From CAVTRI01 sp963737075 (GTDB lineage: Bacteria > Actinomycetota > Acidimicrobiia > Acidimicrobiales > Palsa-688): a stretch of DNA of 64,000 bases. The translations under genes were made by a program, and so were the position numbers. Where the stretch lies: positions 1,364,001-1,428,000 of the forward strand of contig CAVTRI010000001.1 of NCBI GenBank assembly GCA_963737075.1, given 5' to 3'. Shown piece after piece: positions 17,985-27,428 of the stretch (the stretch's first letter is position 1; each line of letters opens with the position of its first letter). Below the pieces are notes generated by a model. The model did no database searches, had not been told where the DNA came from, and saw only the letters and a program-made list of their open reading frames with translations.

Positions 17985-18275
17985 TTACCGCCAGGGTGGC
18001 CTTCTGGCCGCCATGGTCGACCGCCGCTGCCGGCCGTCGATGAGATACACGATCAGAGCGGTGAACACGACCGCCAAGACAAACCCGAGGAGACCGGAGT
18101 ACCGGTAGCGCCAGCCGAAGAGCAGCCGGCCGACCAGACCGCCGAGGAACGAGCCGGCGAGCCCCACCAAGATGGTTCGGAAGATCCCCATTGGATTGGG
18201 GCCGGGAACCAGCAAGCGGCCGAGCGCGCCGACGATGAGGCCGCCGAGAGCCAGAGCGAGAATCAGGAAGAGCAT
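17985..18275 (-). CDS. GlsB/YeaQ/YmgE-type small membrane protein
   Basis: This 96-residue protein begins MLFLILALALGGLIVGALGRLLVPG. It has three membrane segments separated by short glycine-rich turns (GRLLVPGPNPMG, GSFLGGLVGRLLFG), the hallmark of the transglycosylase-associated/GlsB family. Members are stress-related inner-membrane proteins of unknown biochemical role. I chose the Met at 18275 over an upstream one because it matches the family start. The tail after the last membrane segment is basic. Confidence 0.85.
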   Translation of the reverse strand: MLFLILALALGGLIVGALGRLLVPGPNPMGIFRTILVGLAGSFLGGLVGRLLFGWRYRYSGLLGFVLAVVFTALIVYLIDGRQRRSTMAARRPPWR

Positions 18276-18497
18276 GTCCGTAGCTCTACCCTCCTGCGGT
18301 CTCGTCAAGCGGTCTCCTGGCGAGGGGGCCAGCGAGCCCCCGGGTGACGTCTCCTGCCAGCAGAAACGCCGACTGCCCCGGACCCCCTGCCTCGCCCATG
18401 CCCATCAAACGACCCGGTTGGGCAACGCGGTACCGCCGCCTCGCTGCCATCACGGCTATACGACAGCGGCTCCCCAAATTGCAATAGTGTAGTTTTC

Positions 18498-19496
18498 ATG
18501 GACCAAGCCGAACCGGACGTGAGGCTCGTAGACACCGGGCCGATCCAGAAGATGGTTGCCGTAGCGACGACGCCCATTGCCGAATCGCTGCGCACGCTGA
18601 CTGGCGGGCTGACGAAGAGGGCCCCCGGGGAAAGAGTCGTCCCGGTCGAGCCCGTCCCATGCCCGCGTTGCGGCAGCACCTTGGCTGTCCTGGACCCCTC
18701 CACGCGGCGCCTCCATCGAGTGGTCCACGACCGCCTCGGCCCCGCAATGGGAGCCGACCATCGCAGTCACATAGCGATCCGCTGTGATGCGTGCGAGGTG
18801 ACGAGGGAGACGTCAGGGAGGACCGTGGCCCTACGCCTTCACAGCGGGCGTCCGCTTCTGCCCAGAGCGGGAATCCCCGGGGAGTTCGACCAGGTCCGGT
18901 TGGTGCTCGAGCAGCGGGGCGTCTCTGGTACAGCCGACTTCGGCTACTTCGTCGACATACCGGAACTCTTTCGGCCGTCCGAGTTCGACGAACGAGCCGC
19001 CATGCCGGTGCTCCTGGAGCTTTTGCCGACCTTGACTGACGGGAGGGTCGTGGCCGCGACCGCTCGACACTTGCGGCGACCGTGGGCGAGGCCGACGGCT
19101 TTCGTCCCGCTCGCCGAGGCCTTTCGTAAATGGGCCCCGTCGGCACATGCAGACGCCGGGTGGGCGCTTGGCGACGCCGCGGCGTCAGCAGCAGGTGCCA
19201 ACGACAGCGAGATGCTGCTGTCTCTTGCAAAGAACCCGGCTTATGGAACGGCACGTCAGATGATCGTTCCCTCCCTTTGGCGGTTCCGACGGGACGAGAA
19301 AGTGCTGGAGGCACTGCCGACACTTGCCGGGGACCCCGATGTCAGCTTGCAGGCCCTCAGCGTGCTGCGCCGAGCGATCGGCAAGGAGGCGGCGCTTCGG
19401 GTGATTCGAGATCTTGCCGAGTCCAGCCCTCATGAGAAAGTCCGCGAGCAAGCCAGCCGGGAGCTGCGTAAGGCTGAGCGTGCAAGCCATAAGTAG
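18498..19496 (+). CDS. Uncharacterised protein: zinc ribbon plus HEAT-like helical repeats
   Basis: This 332-residue cytoplasmic protein has CPRCG near residue 55 and CDAC near residue 99, a spaced pair of CxxC motifs able to hold a zinc ion. The C-terminal 170 residues are a chain of amphipathic helices (MPVLLELLPTLTDGRVVAAT, SLQALSVLRRAIGKEAALRV and so on) with HEAT-like spacing, which usually serves protein binding. I cannot name the family. It lies next to, and convergent with, a two-component system. Confidence 0.7.
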   Translation: MDQAEPDVRLVDTGPIQKMVAVATTPIAESLRTLTGGLTKRAPGERVVPVEPVPCPRCGSTLAVLDPSTRRLHRVVHDRLGPAMGADHRSHIAIRCDACEVTRETSGRTVALRLHSGRPLLPRAGIPGEFDQVRLVLEQRGVSGTADFGYFVDIPELFRPSEFDERAAMPVLLELLPTLTDGRVVAATARHLRRPWARPTAFVPLAEAFRKWAPSAHADAGWALGDAAASAAGANDSEMLLSLAKNPAYGTARQMIVPSLWRFRRDEKVLEALPTLAGDPDVSLQALSVLRRAIGKEAALRVIRDLAESSPHEKVREQASRELRKAERASHK

Positions 19497-19587
19497 CGAT
19501 TTGACACCTCGTCGCGCCTCGGGGGACCGGCCGGACATCTCGGCGCGCCAAGCCCCACCCTGTTGCGCGTTCCGGCGACAGGGTTTC

Positions 19588-21105
19588 TCAGCGACGACCG
19601 CTCTTCCGGGCCTCGGCGGTCACCGGCACGACCGGATCGGTCTCTGACGGGTCAGGATCGCTGTCGAGAGCGGGGAACGTGACCACGAAACGGGCACCGG
19701 TCGGAGCGTTCACAAGCTCGATGGCGCCGCCGTGGGCGTCCACGATCTCCTTGACGATGGCAAGCCCGAGCCCCGTTCCCCCAGCGTCTTGACTTCGGGC
19801 CTCATCGAGGCGGGCGAACCGTTCGAAGATGCGGCCTCGCTGGTCTGGCGGTATGCCCGGGCCGTCGTCGGCCACCGCGAAGGTGACGTTGCTGTCGCCG
19901 GTAGACAGCTCCACGCTGACCTCTTGGCGGGCGTGGCGGATGGCGTTGCCGAGCAAGTTGTGCACCACCCTTGCCAGCTGGTCGGGGTCGCCGAAGACCC
20001 GCCCGCCGGATACTCGGTGGAGATCGAGGGTGACGTCCGGGGTGGTGGCACGCCGGAGATGGCCTTCCCGCATCACGATCTCGTCCAGATCCACGGGTTC
20101 GTAGCGGCGCGTGCGGCCGGGCTCGTCAACCCGCGCCAGCGCCAGCAGGTCTTCGACGAGCCGCTGGAGGCGGCCGGCTTCTTCGAGGGCGTCGCCCGCG
20201 ACCGCCGGCCAAGCGGCGTCGTCGGGATGAGCGAGCGCGACTTCGAGGGTGGCCTGGAGAACGGCGAGCGGGCTGCGGAGCTCATGGGAGGCGTCGGCCA
20301 CGAAACGCCGCTGGGCGGCGGCCGAGCCTTCGAGGCGGTCGAGCATCTCGTTCATGGTCCGAGCCAGCCGCGCGACCTCGTCGGCGGATGCCGGCTCGGG
20401 CACCCGCCGGTGCAAGTCGTGGCCGGAGATGTCGGCTACTTCGGCGCGAATCGCTTCGACGGGGCGTAAGGCCCGGCCGGCGAAGATCCACACGAGGGCG
20501 CCGACGATGAGCACGAGCACAGGCAGGCCGCCGGCCAGGGCGATCCCGACTGTTGTGGTCGCCTCGGAAACCGGGTGTAAGGATCCGGCGACGTAGACGG
20601 TGACCGGACCGGTGGCCACTCCGCCGATCTGGGCGGTGGGCACCGATTCGGCGAGCAGGAGGTACGGACCTTCAGCGTCGTTCGCGGCTTCGGCGGCGCG
20701 GTCCGACAGGCGCGGGATGGTGCGGATGACGGTGCCGTCCTCGCCGGGTCGGTCTTGGCTGATCGGCTGGGTCTCCAACAGGCTCGCGGTGCTGGCCAGG
20801 ACCTTGCCGTCCGGACCGACCACCTGGGTGAACGTCCCGCCCGGGCCCGCGGGCAGCTGCGGCGGAAGCTGCCCCGATCTGACCAGCGCGGCGACATCAG
20901 CTACCTGGGCCCGGACGGTGGTCTCGACGCCCTCGGTCATCGACGCGTGCAGCAGGCTCAGCAAGCCGAGGGCGCCGGCGGCCATGGCTGCGCCCACCAC
21001 CACCAGCGCCACGATGGTCGCCCGGGCCCGCACGGAGCCGGCCCGCTGCCGGAATGCCGCCGTGCGGCCTCGCCGGAGGGCATGATCGGGAGTGCGCTCA
21101 GCCAC
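19588..21105 (-). CDS. OmpR-type sensor histidine kinase
   Basis: This 505-residue sensor has two membrane segments (about 32-55 and 205-225) flanking an extracytoplasmic domain of 150 residues. A HAMP linker, the H-box FVADASHELRSPLAVLQ, the N-box NLLGNAIRHA, and the G1 and G2 motifs DDGPGIP and GTGLGLAIVKEI follow. The GTG start at 21105 overlaps the response regulator's stop by 8 bases, so the regulator is first in the operon and the two are co-translated. The layout resembles MprB/TcrY-type actinobacterial sensors. The stimulus is unknown. Confidence 0.93.
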   Translation of the reverse strand: MAERTPDHALRRGRTAAFRQRAGSVRARATIVALVVVGAAMAAGALGLLSLLHASMTEGVETTVRAQVADVAALVRSGQLPPQLPAGPGGTFTQVVGPDGKVLASTASLLETQPISQDRPGEDGTVIRTIPRLSDRAAEAANDAEGPYLLLAESVPTAQIGGVATGPVTVYVAGSLHPVSEATTTVGIALAGGLPVLVLIVGALVWIFAGRALRPVEAIRAEVADISGHDLHRRVPEPASADEVARLARTMNEMLDRLEGSAAAQRRFVADASHELRSPLAVLQATLEVALAHPDDAAWPAVAGDALEEAGRLQRLVEDLLALARVDEPGRTRRYEPVDLDEIVMREGHLRRATTPDVTLDLHRVSGGRVFGDPDQLARVVHNLLGNAIRHARQEVSVELSTGDSNVTFAVADDGPGIPPDQRGRIFERFARLDEARSQDAGGTGLGLAIVKEIVDAHGGAIELVNAPTGARFVVTFPALDSDPDPSETDPVVPVTAEARKSGRR

Positions 21106-21775
21106 CGTCGGCGGCGAGGCGATAGCCGGCGCCCCGGACCGTCTCGATGGCCTGACGACCGAACGGAATATCGATCTTGCGCCGCAGGTACCGGATGTAC
21201 ACCTCGACAATGTTGTCGTCGCCGTCAAACCCGTAGTCCCACACATGATCGAGGATCTCGCCTTTCGATGCCACCCGGCCGGCCCTTCGCATCAAGAACT
21301 CGAGCAGGGAGAACTCCCGGGCGCTCAATGTGATCTCGGCGTCGCCCCTGCGGCAAGCGTGGGCCGCAGGGTCGAGCGTGAGGTCGCCGGCGGTCAGCAC
21401 GCGGGGGCGCTCGCTCGCGCCGCGACGGAGGAGAGCCCGTAGACGGGCGACCAGCACCACGTACGAGAACGGCTTGGCCAGGAAGTCGTCAGCTCCGGTG
21501 TCGAGCGCCTCGGCCTCGTCGTACTCGCCGGTCTTGGCGCTGAGCATGAGGATGGGCGTCCAGTTGCGCTCGTCCCGCAAGGCGGCGCACACCTTGTAGC
21601 CATTGAGCTTCGGGAGCAGGATGTCCAGCACGATGGCGTCGTAGCTACGGTCGCGGGCCAGCCACAAGCCTTCTTCTCCGTCCTCAGCGACGTCGACGAC
21701 GAACCCTTCGGCCTGGAGACCTCGCCTCAGGGCGCTGGCGAGGCGCCGCTGGTCTTCAACGACCAGGATGCGCAT
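21098..21775 (-). CDS. OmpR/PhoB-family response regulator
   Basis: This 225-residue regulator has a receiver domain with VVEDQ, the phospho-acceptor Asp in IVLDILLP, Ser in LMLSAK and Lys in LAKPF. Its winged helix ends in VRGAGYRL. I start it at ATG 21775 (MRILVVEDQ) rather than 24 bases earlier, because that Met opens the receiver fold. It is the first gene of the pair with the kinase downstream. Upstream lie CTCTCAG direct repeats that could be its own binding sites. Confidence 0.93.
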   Translation of the reverse strand: MRILVVEDQRRLASALRRGLQAEGFVVDVAEDGEEGLWLARDRSYDAIVLDILLPKLNGYKVCAALRDERNWTPILMLSAKTGEYDEAEALDTGADDFLAKPFSYVVLVARLRALLRRGASERPRVLTAGDLTLDPAAHACRRGDAEITLSAREFSLLEFLMRRAGRVASKGEILDHVWDYGFDGDDNIVEVYIRYLRRKIDIPFGRQAIETVRGAGYRLAADGG

Positions 21776-21798
21776 GTGGGGCCCATTCTCCCCTCGCA

Positions 21799-21855
21799 AG
21801 CTGAATGTCAGCTGAGGACCGGCTGAGGGTGGCTCTCAGTGTCCTCTCAGCGGCG
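21799..21855. promoter_or_regulatory. Direct-repeat region, candidate response-regulator boxes
   Basis: CTCTCAG occurs twice with an 11-base period (CTCTCAGTGTCCTCTCAG) directly after TCAGCTGAGGACCGGCTGAGG, which holds the same core in the other orientation. About one helical turn between repeats is typical for OmpR/PhoB-type regulators, and the site lies between the regulator gene and the divergent membrane protein gene. Confidence 0.4.
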
Positions 21856-21869
21856 GTGGGACACACTGA

Positions 21870-21980
21870 CTAGTGCCCCCTCCGGAAAGGTTGGCCTGCT
21901 TGTCGCTTCGTAGATTCGCCTCTCAGCGTTGCCTCCTTGAACACCGACAAGCAGGCCAACCTTTTCTGCTTGGGCACTAG
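21870..21980. mobile_element. MITE-like palindromic element, 111 bp
   Basis: The ends CTAGTGCCC (21870-21878) and GGGCACTAG (21972-21980) are perfect inverted copies. Inside them, after 7 unpaired bases on each side, AAAGGTTGGCCTGCTTGTCG (21886-21905) is perfectly inverted at 21945-21964 around a 39-base core. The element encodes nothing. The terminal CTAG may be a target duplication, but it is itself palindromic and cannot be separated from the arms. The symmetry, size and position between two divergent genes fit a MITE driven by a transposase elsewhere. Confidence 0.65.
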
Positions 21981-22034
21981 GTGACCGAATCCCTCCGGTC
22001 CCGGGCGGACCACGCCGGGCGGAAGGTGCAGCCG

Positions 22035-22691
22035 ATGGGCAACCGGCCCGCGCCGCTCAATGCGGCGGCAATCGCCGAGCCCACGACGGGGGGAGGGGCG
22101 GAGACGCGTGCTCCGGGAGTGGAGGCCAACGCACGCCTGACGGGCATCACCGGGCTGCTGCTGCTGGTCATGCTGGCCGCCGAAGGCGTCACGATCGTCT
22201 CCATCCATTCTCTGCTTTCCTGGCACGTGGCGATCGGACTGGCCCTGCTCCCGCCGGTGGCGCTGAAGCTCGGATCCACGATGTGGCGATTCGGGCGCTA
22301 CTACTGGGGTGACATCCGCTACCGGCAAGCCGGCCCGCCGCCACTGGTCCTCCGTGTTCTCGGCCCCATCGTCGTCCTCACAACCGTGGCGGTGCTGGCC
22401 ACCGGGATCGCCGCGTGGGCCACCGGCCCGCGCGTCGGGCCCTGGACGGGTTTGCACAAAGCCAGCTTCCTCATGTGGTTCGGCGCCATGGCCATCCACG
22501 TGCTGGCCCACACCCCCCGGGCCTTGCGGCTGGCGAGCGCGGACACCGAGCGCCCGAGCCACCGACGGGCACCGCATCCCGAGATGCGCTTGGGGCTTGT
22601 CGTGCTCAGCGCCGTGGCCGGGATCGGGCTAGCGTTTGCGGCCGGCGGAATCAGCTCCGGATGGAGCTCGTGGCCGCACCACCTTCATTAG
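22035..22691 (+). CDS. Four-helix membrane protein, cytochrome-b561/DUF4405-like
   Basis: This 218-residue integral membrane protein has hydrophobic segments at about 38-60, 66-84, 107-132, 144-162 and 182-205. Histidines sit inside or at the edge of several helices (SIHSLLSWHVAIG, GLHKASFLMWFGAMAIHVLAH). That pattern suggests haem ligation as in small b-type cytochromes. I start it at ATG 22035, which has GGAAGG eight bases upstream. A GTG at 21981 would begin inside the MITE edge. The next gene follows after 32 bases on the same strand. Confidence 0.75.
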   Translation: MGNRPAPLNAAAIAEPTTGGGAETRAPGVEANARLTGITGLLLLVMLAAEGVTIVSIHSLLSWHVAIGLALLPPVALKLGSTMWRFGRYYWGDIRYRQAGPPPLVLRVLGPIVVLTTVAVLATGIAAWATGPRVGPWTGLHKASFLMWFGAMAIHVLAHTPRALRLASADTERPSHRRAPHPEMRLGLVVLSAVAGIGLAFAAGGISSGWSSWPHHLH

Positions 22692-22723
22692 CCTGCACTG
22701 ACCCACCAGACGTTGCGTTTCTT

Positions 22724-23968
22724 ATGACCACCCACCTACGTCCGCCGCTTACCGATTTTCCCTCCCCCGCGCCCTCTCATCGACCCCCGAAACCGCGGCG
22801 ATCCCGGCGATACGTGCGGAAGATCTTGCTCGGCCTGGTCGCGCTCGTCGCGCTTGTCGTCGCCTTCCTGGGGTGGTCGCTCGTCGGGGCGATGACCACG
22901 CCGGGAAACGAGAGCCTCAACGCGAAATGGGCGGACTGGATGCGCAGCCATCACGCGGCGTTCATTGTCAACCACTTCGAGGCCTACTACTACAGCCACA
23001 ATGCACCGCACAAAGGCGGGCAACCACGCGGCTTGAATGCCCTGCCGCCCGCCTCTCGCGGGACGGGTGCGGTCGCCCCGACCGTCACCACGCCGTCTGT
23101 CCCGGTTCCCGATGCGTTGCCCGCCCCGACAGCCGTTCCCCTCGTCGTGTCGCCGGCGTTGGCGGGTGAGGGACAGTGGCAGCCGGTCGGCCCGCTGGTC
23201 CGCGGCGTGCCCGGCATGTACGAGGCTCAGTTCCGCGCCGACAGCATTTACACCGCCGAGATCACCACCGCCGTGTGGATCGACCCTCTTCTGTTGCGGG
23301 TCTCGCTCGTCCCAGGCCTTACCGAGCCGAGCGGCACCTGGACCCATCCGCCCTACATCGCCCCCTCCGACCTGCCCACGGTGGCCGCCGCGTTCAACGG
23401 TGGGTTCCGGTTCCAGGATGCCAAGGGCGGCGTCTTCCTCGAGGGCCGCACGGCGGTGCCTCTCCGGACTGGCGCCGCTTCGCTGGTGCTGTATCAGGAC
23501 GGGCGTATCAACATCGGTGCCTGGGGCAGCGAAGTGAACATGACCGCGAATGTGACGGCTGTCCTCCAGAATCTGGTTCCTCTCGTCGACGGTGGACAGC
23601 TCGCTCCCAGTGCTACCTACAAGGACGCTTCCGTGTGGGGCAGCACGCTCGGGGCCAACGTGGTCGTGGCCCGTTCCGGCCTGGGCATCACGGCGAACGG
23701 CGCGCTCGTCTACGTCGCTGGTCCCGCGCTGACGGCCAAAACTTTGGCCGAGTCACTGCAACGGGCCGGGGCGGTGAGGGCAATGACGCTCGACATCAAC
23801 CCCGAATGGGTCACGTTCAACTTCTACACGCACCCGGACCCGGCCAACCCCGCGGTCGTTGACGGCATCAAGCTGTATCCGCAGATGCGGCGATCTGCTA
23901 CTCGCTATCTGCCGCCCACCCGGGAATCCCGGGACTTCTTCTCCATCTCCGCACCAGCAACCGGCTAA
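22724..23968 (+). CDS. Phosphodiester glycosidase (NAGPA)-domain protein
   Basis: This 414-residue membrane-anchored protein has a basic N-terminus (PPKPRRSRRYVRK) and one membrane segment at about 32-52. A proline-rich extracellular stretch follows, and then a domain from about 155 to 390 with VAAAFNGGFRF, GGVFLEGRTAVPL, NGALVYVAG and AMTLDINPEWV. These are hallmarks of the NAGPA/DUF2233 fold that hydrolyses or binds phosphodiester-linked sugars. It therefore probably acts on cell-envelope glycans. It is the second gene after the haem-type membrane protein and ends 15 bases before the convergent phaC stop. Confidence 0.85.
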   Translation: MTTHLRPPLTDFPSPAPSHRPPKPRRSRRYVRKILLGLVALVALVVAFLGWSLVGAMTTPGNESLNAKWADWMRSHHAAFIVNHFEAYYYSHNAPHKGGQPRGLNALPPASRGTGAVAPTVTTPSVPVPDALPAPTAVPLVVSPALAGEGQWQPVGPLVRGVPGMYEAQFRADSIYTAEITTAVWIDPLLLRVSLVPGLTEPSGTWTHPPYIAPSDLPTVAAAFNGGFRFQDAKGGVFLEGRTAVPLRTGAASLVLYQDGRINIGAWGSEVNMTANVTAVLQNLVPLVDGGQLAPSATYKDASVWGSTLGANVVVARSGLGITANGALVYVAGPALTAKTLAESLQRAGAVRAMTLDINPEWVTFNFYTHPDPANPAVVDGIKLYPQMRRSATRYLPPTRESRDFFSISAPATG

Positions 23969-23983
23969 GGGTAAGGAGCGCCC

Positions 23984-25669
23984 TCAGAGCCGCTCGAACA
24001 CGTAGGTGCCCGGAGCGGGCGCCAGCACCGGGTATTCGTCGTTGCCGAGGTTGGTGGGTGCAGGCTGGTCGACGGGGCAGCGCTCGAGCGCCCAGTCGGC
24101 CCAGTGATCCCACCAGGTGCCGTTTTGCCTTTTGGCCGCGGCCAGCCAGGCGTCGGGGTCCGGGCCCGGAAGCGGGCCGGCGAAGAAGTGCGCCTTGGGG
24201 TTGCCAGGCGGATTGACCTGCGCCTGGATGTGGCCAGCATTGCTCAGTATGAACGTGGTCGGACCGCTCATCAATTGCGTCGCCCGGTAGCAGCCCTTCC
24301 ATGGTGTGAGATGGTCCGTCGTCGCCCCGGTGACGTAGGTCTCGACCTTGATGTTCGCCAGGTCCACCGGTGTTCCGAGGACGGTGAGCGCGCCCGGCTT
24401 GCAGAGCAGGTTCTGCCCGAAGATGTCGAGAAACTGGCTGTGGAGCCTGGCCGGCAGGTTTGTCGGGTCGGCGTTCCAGGCGAGGATGTCAAAGACCGGC
24501 GGGTCTTCCCCGAGGAGGAAGTCGTTGACCCAGTAGTTCCAAACCAGGTCGTTGGGCCGCAGCCAGCTGAAGATCGACGCCAGGCTGGCGCCGTCCAGCA
24601 CCCCCGCCCGCTGGGAGTTGCCTTTCGACAGCTTCAACAGGCCCGGGTCGGCGAGCATGCCGATGAGTGCAGGGACGTCGAAGTCCAGCAGGGTCACGGA
24701 GAACGAGGCCGTGCTCACCCGGGTGTCGCCAATGGCAGCCAGGTGGGCCATGGTGGCTGCCGTCGTGATCCCCCCGGCGCAGAAGCCGAAGATGTCGACC
24801 TGGTCGCTGCCGGTGAGGCTCCGGGCGGCGTCGAGGGCGCCGATGACCGTCCGGGCGTAATCGTCGAGACCCCATCCTGCATGCTCGGGATGCGGGTTGC
24901 GCCAACTCACCATGAAAACCTGGATCCCGCGGCTCACCTCGTACTCGGCGAGGCTGCGACCGGGCGCCAGGTCCAGGAAGTAGTACTTGTTGATCTGGGG
25001 CGTCACGATGACCACGGGACGCTGTCGGACCGTCGGCGTCGTCGGCGTGTATCTGATGAGCTCGCATCGGTCATCGCGCCAGACCACAGCACCGGGGGTG
25101 ACCGCCAGGTCCTCGCCGACTCGCAGTACCCCGTCCAGCACCTGTGACGGCATGCCCCCGTTGCGCGTGAGATCCCGAACGAAGTTGCGGGCCCCGCGCA
25201 AGATGCTCAACCCTCCAGTGTCGAACGCCCGCTTGACGGCGGCCGGGTTGAGCGGGAAGAAGTTGGTCGGTGCCACGGCTGACGTGAGGACCGTCATGGC
25301 GAAACGCAGGCGCTCCGCCGTCCGCCAGTCGGTGTTCGGATCCTCGACGATCGACATCATCTGCTCGGTCCACGCAAGGTAAGCCTGCTTCAGCCGGCGG
25401 AAGCCCGGGTTGTCGCTCCAGGCGGGATCAGCGAACCGCCAGTCGCCGCGCGGCGCCTCCACTGTCGACGTGCCGGCCGCCACCCGGGCCAGCTCCGGCC
25501 ACAGGCGCATCCCGGCCTGCGCCGCCCGGGGGACGCTGGCGAGGACCACCGCGAGCGACTTCGTCAACGTGCGGGCGTCCCAGGTCCCGATGTCTTCGCC
25601 GCCGAACACCGCGTCGGCCGTGTTGGCAAACATCTCTTCCGGTGGCGCCTGCACGGTTGCCGATGCCAT
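23984..25669 (-). CDS. phaC: Poly(3-hydroxyalkanoate) synthase
   Basis: This 561-residue polymerase joins hydroxyacyl-CoA units into storage polyester at the granule surface. The N-terminal PhaC domain (about 75-190) precedes an alpha/beta-hydrolase core. The lipase-like box is GFCAGG with the nucleophile Cys297, the acid is Asp452 in GATTDHLTPW and the base is His480 in LSNAGHIQ. The length and N-terminal domain fit class I or II enzymes working without PhaE or PhaR. The ATG at 25669 has GGAGGG upstream. No phaA or phaB genes are in the window, so monomers must come from elsewhere. Confidence 0.92.
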   Translation of the reverse strand: MASATVQAPPEEMFANTADAVFGGEDIGTWDARTLTKSLAVVLASVPRAAQAGMRLWPELARVAAGTSTVEAPRGDWRFADPAWSDNPGFRRLKQAYLAWTEQMMSIVEDPNTDWRTAERLRFAMTVLTSAVAPTNFFPLNPAAVKRAFDTGGLSILRGARNFVRDLTRNGGMPSQVLDGVLRVGEDLAVTPGAVVWRDDRCELIRYTPTTPTVRQRPVVIVTPQINKYYFLDLAPGRSLAEYEVSRGIQVFMVSWRNPHPEHAGWGLDDYARTVIGALDAARSLTGSDQVDIFGFCAGGITTAATMAHLAAIGDTRVSTASFSVTLLDFDVPALIGMLADPGLLKLSKGNSQRAGVLDGASLASIFSWLRPNDLVWNYWVNDFLLGEDPPVFDILAWNADPTNLPARLHSQFLDIFGQNLLCKPGALTVLGTPVDLANIKVETYVTGATTDHLTPWKGCYRATQLMSGPTTFILSNAGHIQAQVNPPGNPKAHFFAGPLPGPDPDAWLAAAKRQNGTWWDHWADWALERCPVDQPAPTNLGNDEYPVLAPAPGTYVFERL

Positions 25670-25764
25670 GACCGACCCTCCTCGACGCTCTTGCCCCTTC
25701 CGGGGCGCTCGGAAGCGGACTCTACCCTCCCGCGGCCGGCGCGTCGGCGTTACCGTCGCATGCG

Positions 25765-26616
25765 ATGGCCTCACACGATGCAGACCCGCAGCTGACCGAG
25801 AACGGTCCCACCTGGGCGGATCTCGGCGAGGTGTCGCTTTGTTACCTCGTGGCCGGAGCCGGGCCTCCGGTACACGCCATCAGTGGGACCGGCGGCGACA
25901 TGAGGCGTCGGCCCGGCCTGCTCGACAGCCCTCTCGTGCGTCGCTTCACCGTGCTCGGCTACGACCAGCGGGGTCTGGGCCGCTCCACGATTCGGGACGA
26001 GCCGGTGACCATGGCCGACTTCGCCGACGACGCCGCCTGTCTCGTCGGCCACGTCGGATGGGACGTATGTTCGGTCGTGGGCGTCTCGTTCGGCGGGATG
26101 GTCGCCCAGGAGCTCGCTCTGCGGCACCCGCGTCTCGTGCGGCGGCTGGTGCTGTGCTGCACCTCGTCCGGAGGGGCGGGTGGCAGCTCCTACCCGCTCC
26201 ACGACTTGATCGACCTCGACGCCCACGACCGCAGCCTCCGAACCTTCGTCTTGGCGGACCGGCGCCGCGACGAGGTATGGCAGGCCGCCCACCCTGAGGA
26301 GGCAGCCGCCCTCCTGGCCCTCGTCGCCGAGCAGGGCGCCATCGGCGCCGGTGAGCCTGGCCGGGAAGTCGGGGCTCGACGCCAGCTCGAAGCCCGCGCT
26401 CGCCATGACACCTGGGAACGCTTGCCGGCGCTCGACGTCCCGACCCTGGTGTGCGCGGGCCGATACGACGGCATCGCTCCCCTCGAGAACAGCGAGCGGC
26501 TCGCCGACCGCATTCCGGGCGCCCGCCTCGAGGTCTTCGAGGGCGGCCACCTGTTCCTGCTCGAGGACCGCCGCGCCTGGGAGGTGATCGGCGACTTCCT
26601 GGGCGAGGCGCCGTGA
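25765..26616 (+). CDS. Alpha/beta-fold hydrolase
   Basis: This 283-residue soluble hydrolase is divergent from phaC. It carries the nucleophile elbow GVSFGGM near residue 110 after VLGYDQRGLGRST. The acid is probably the Asp in CAGRYDGIAP and the base His is in EGGHLFLL near the end. Typical relatives are esterases, lactonases or 3-oxoadipate enol-lactonase-like enzymes. Its position next to PHA synthase could mean polyester or oligomer turnover, but that is only context. Confidence 0.88.
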   Translation: MASHDADPQLTENGPTWADLGEVSLCYLVAGAGPPVHAISGTGGDMRRRPGLLDSPLVRRFTVLGYDQRGLGRSTIRDEPVTMADFADDAACLVGHVGWDVCSVVGVSFGGMVAQELALRHPRLVRRLVLCCTSSGGAGGSSYPLHDLIDLDAHDRSLRTFVLADRRRDEVWQAAHPEEAAALLALVAEQGAIGAGEPGREVGARRQLEARARHDTWERLPALDVPTLVCAGRYDGIAPLENSERLADRIPGARLEVFEGGHLFLLEDRRAWEVIGDFLGEAP

Positions 26617-26711
26617 CCCGCCCGCATGCGCCGAGAAAAATCTTTGTGCCAATAAAAGTAGGGAGTGCTATCTTTATCTCCATTGAGGAGCTGCGAAGGA
26701 GGCAAAGGGAA

Positions 26712-27428
26712 ATGGCGACCGCACTTGTGACAGGGGCGTCCCGGGGCCTGGGCCGGGCGCTGGCCGAAGGTTTGGGCCGGCTGGGCTGGTCGGTGATCAT
26801 CGACGCTCGCGATCCCGCCGACTTGGCCGTCGCAGAAGACGCCCTGCGGGGCGTGCTCCACCCAGGCGCGACGCTGGTCGCGATACCGGGAGACGTGACC
26901 GATCCCGCGCACCGGGACACGTTGGCAGGCGCCGTCGAAGAACTGGGCGCCTTGGACCTCTTGGTGAACAACGCCAGCACACTGGGGGCCTCTCCCCTGC
27001 CGCCGCTGACGGAGTATCCGATCGACGAGCTGCGCCGGGTCCTGGACGTCAACACGGTGGCCCCGCTGGCACTAGTGCAGGCGGTGTGGCCGTGGCTTTC
27101 GTCCAGCCCTCGGCCCCGGGTCGTCAACGTCACCTCGGACGCCGCTGTCGAGTCCTACCCGGGTTGGGGCGGCTACGGCATGGCCAAAGCCGCCCTCGAC
27201 CATCAGAGCGATGTGCTGGCCGTCGAGCACGGTGAGCTGCGGGTGTGGTCGGTCGACCCGGGCGACCTGCGCACGCAGATGCACCAGGAGGCCTTTCCCG
27301 GCGAGGACATCTCCGATCGGCCGGAGCCAGAGGCCGTGGTGCCGGCGCTCCTGGCTTTGATCGCATCCGAGCGTCCGAGCGGCCGCGTCCGCCTGGCCGA
27401 GCTGGCTCTGGCGGGGCACACGCCGTGA
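26712..27428 (+). CDS. Short-chain dehydrogenase/reductase
   Basis: This 238-residue SDR has TGASRGLG at the N-terminus, NNAS, the catalytic SDAAVESYPGWGGYGMAK (Ser...Tyr...Lys) and VDPGDLRTQM. A good GAAGGAGG ribosome-binding site lies 11 bases before the ATG, in an AT-rich leader likely to hold the promoter. It opens a run of genes whose stops and starts overlap by four bases, continuing with the QueA-like gene. Confidence 0.9.
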   Translation: MATALVTGASRGLGRALAEGLGRLGWSVIIDARDPADLAVAEDALRGVLHPGATLVAIPGDVTDPAHRDTLAGAVEELGALDLLVNNASTLGASPLPPLTEYPIDELRRVLDVNTVAPLALVQAVWPWLSSSPRPRVVNVTSDAAVESYPGWGGYGMAKAALDHQSDVLAVEHGELRVWSVDPGDLRTQMHQEAFPGEDISDRPEPEAVVPALLALIASERPSGRVRLAELALAGHTP

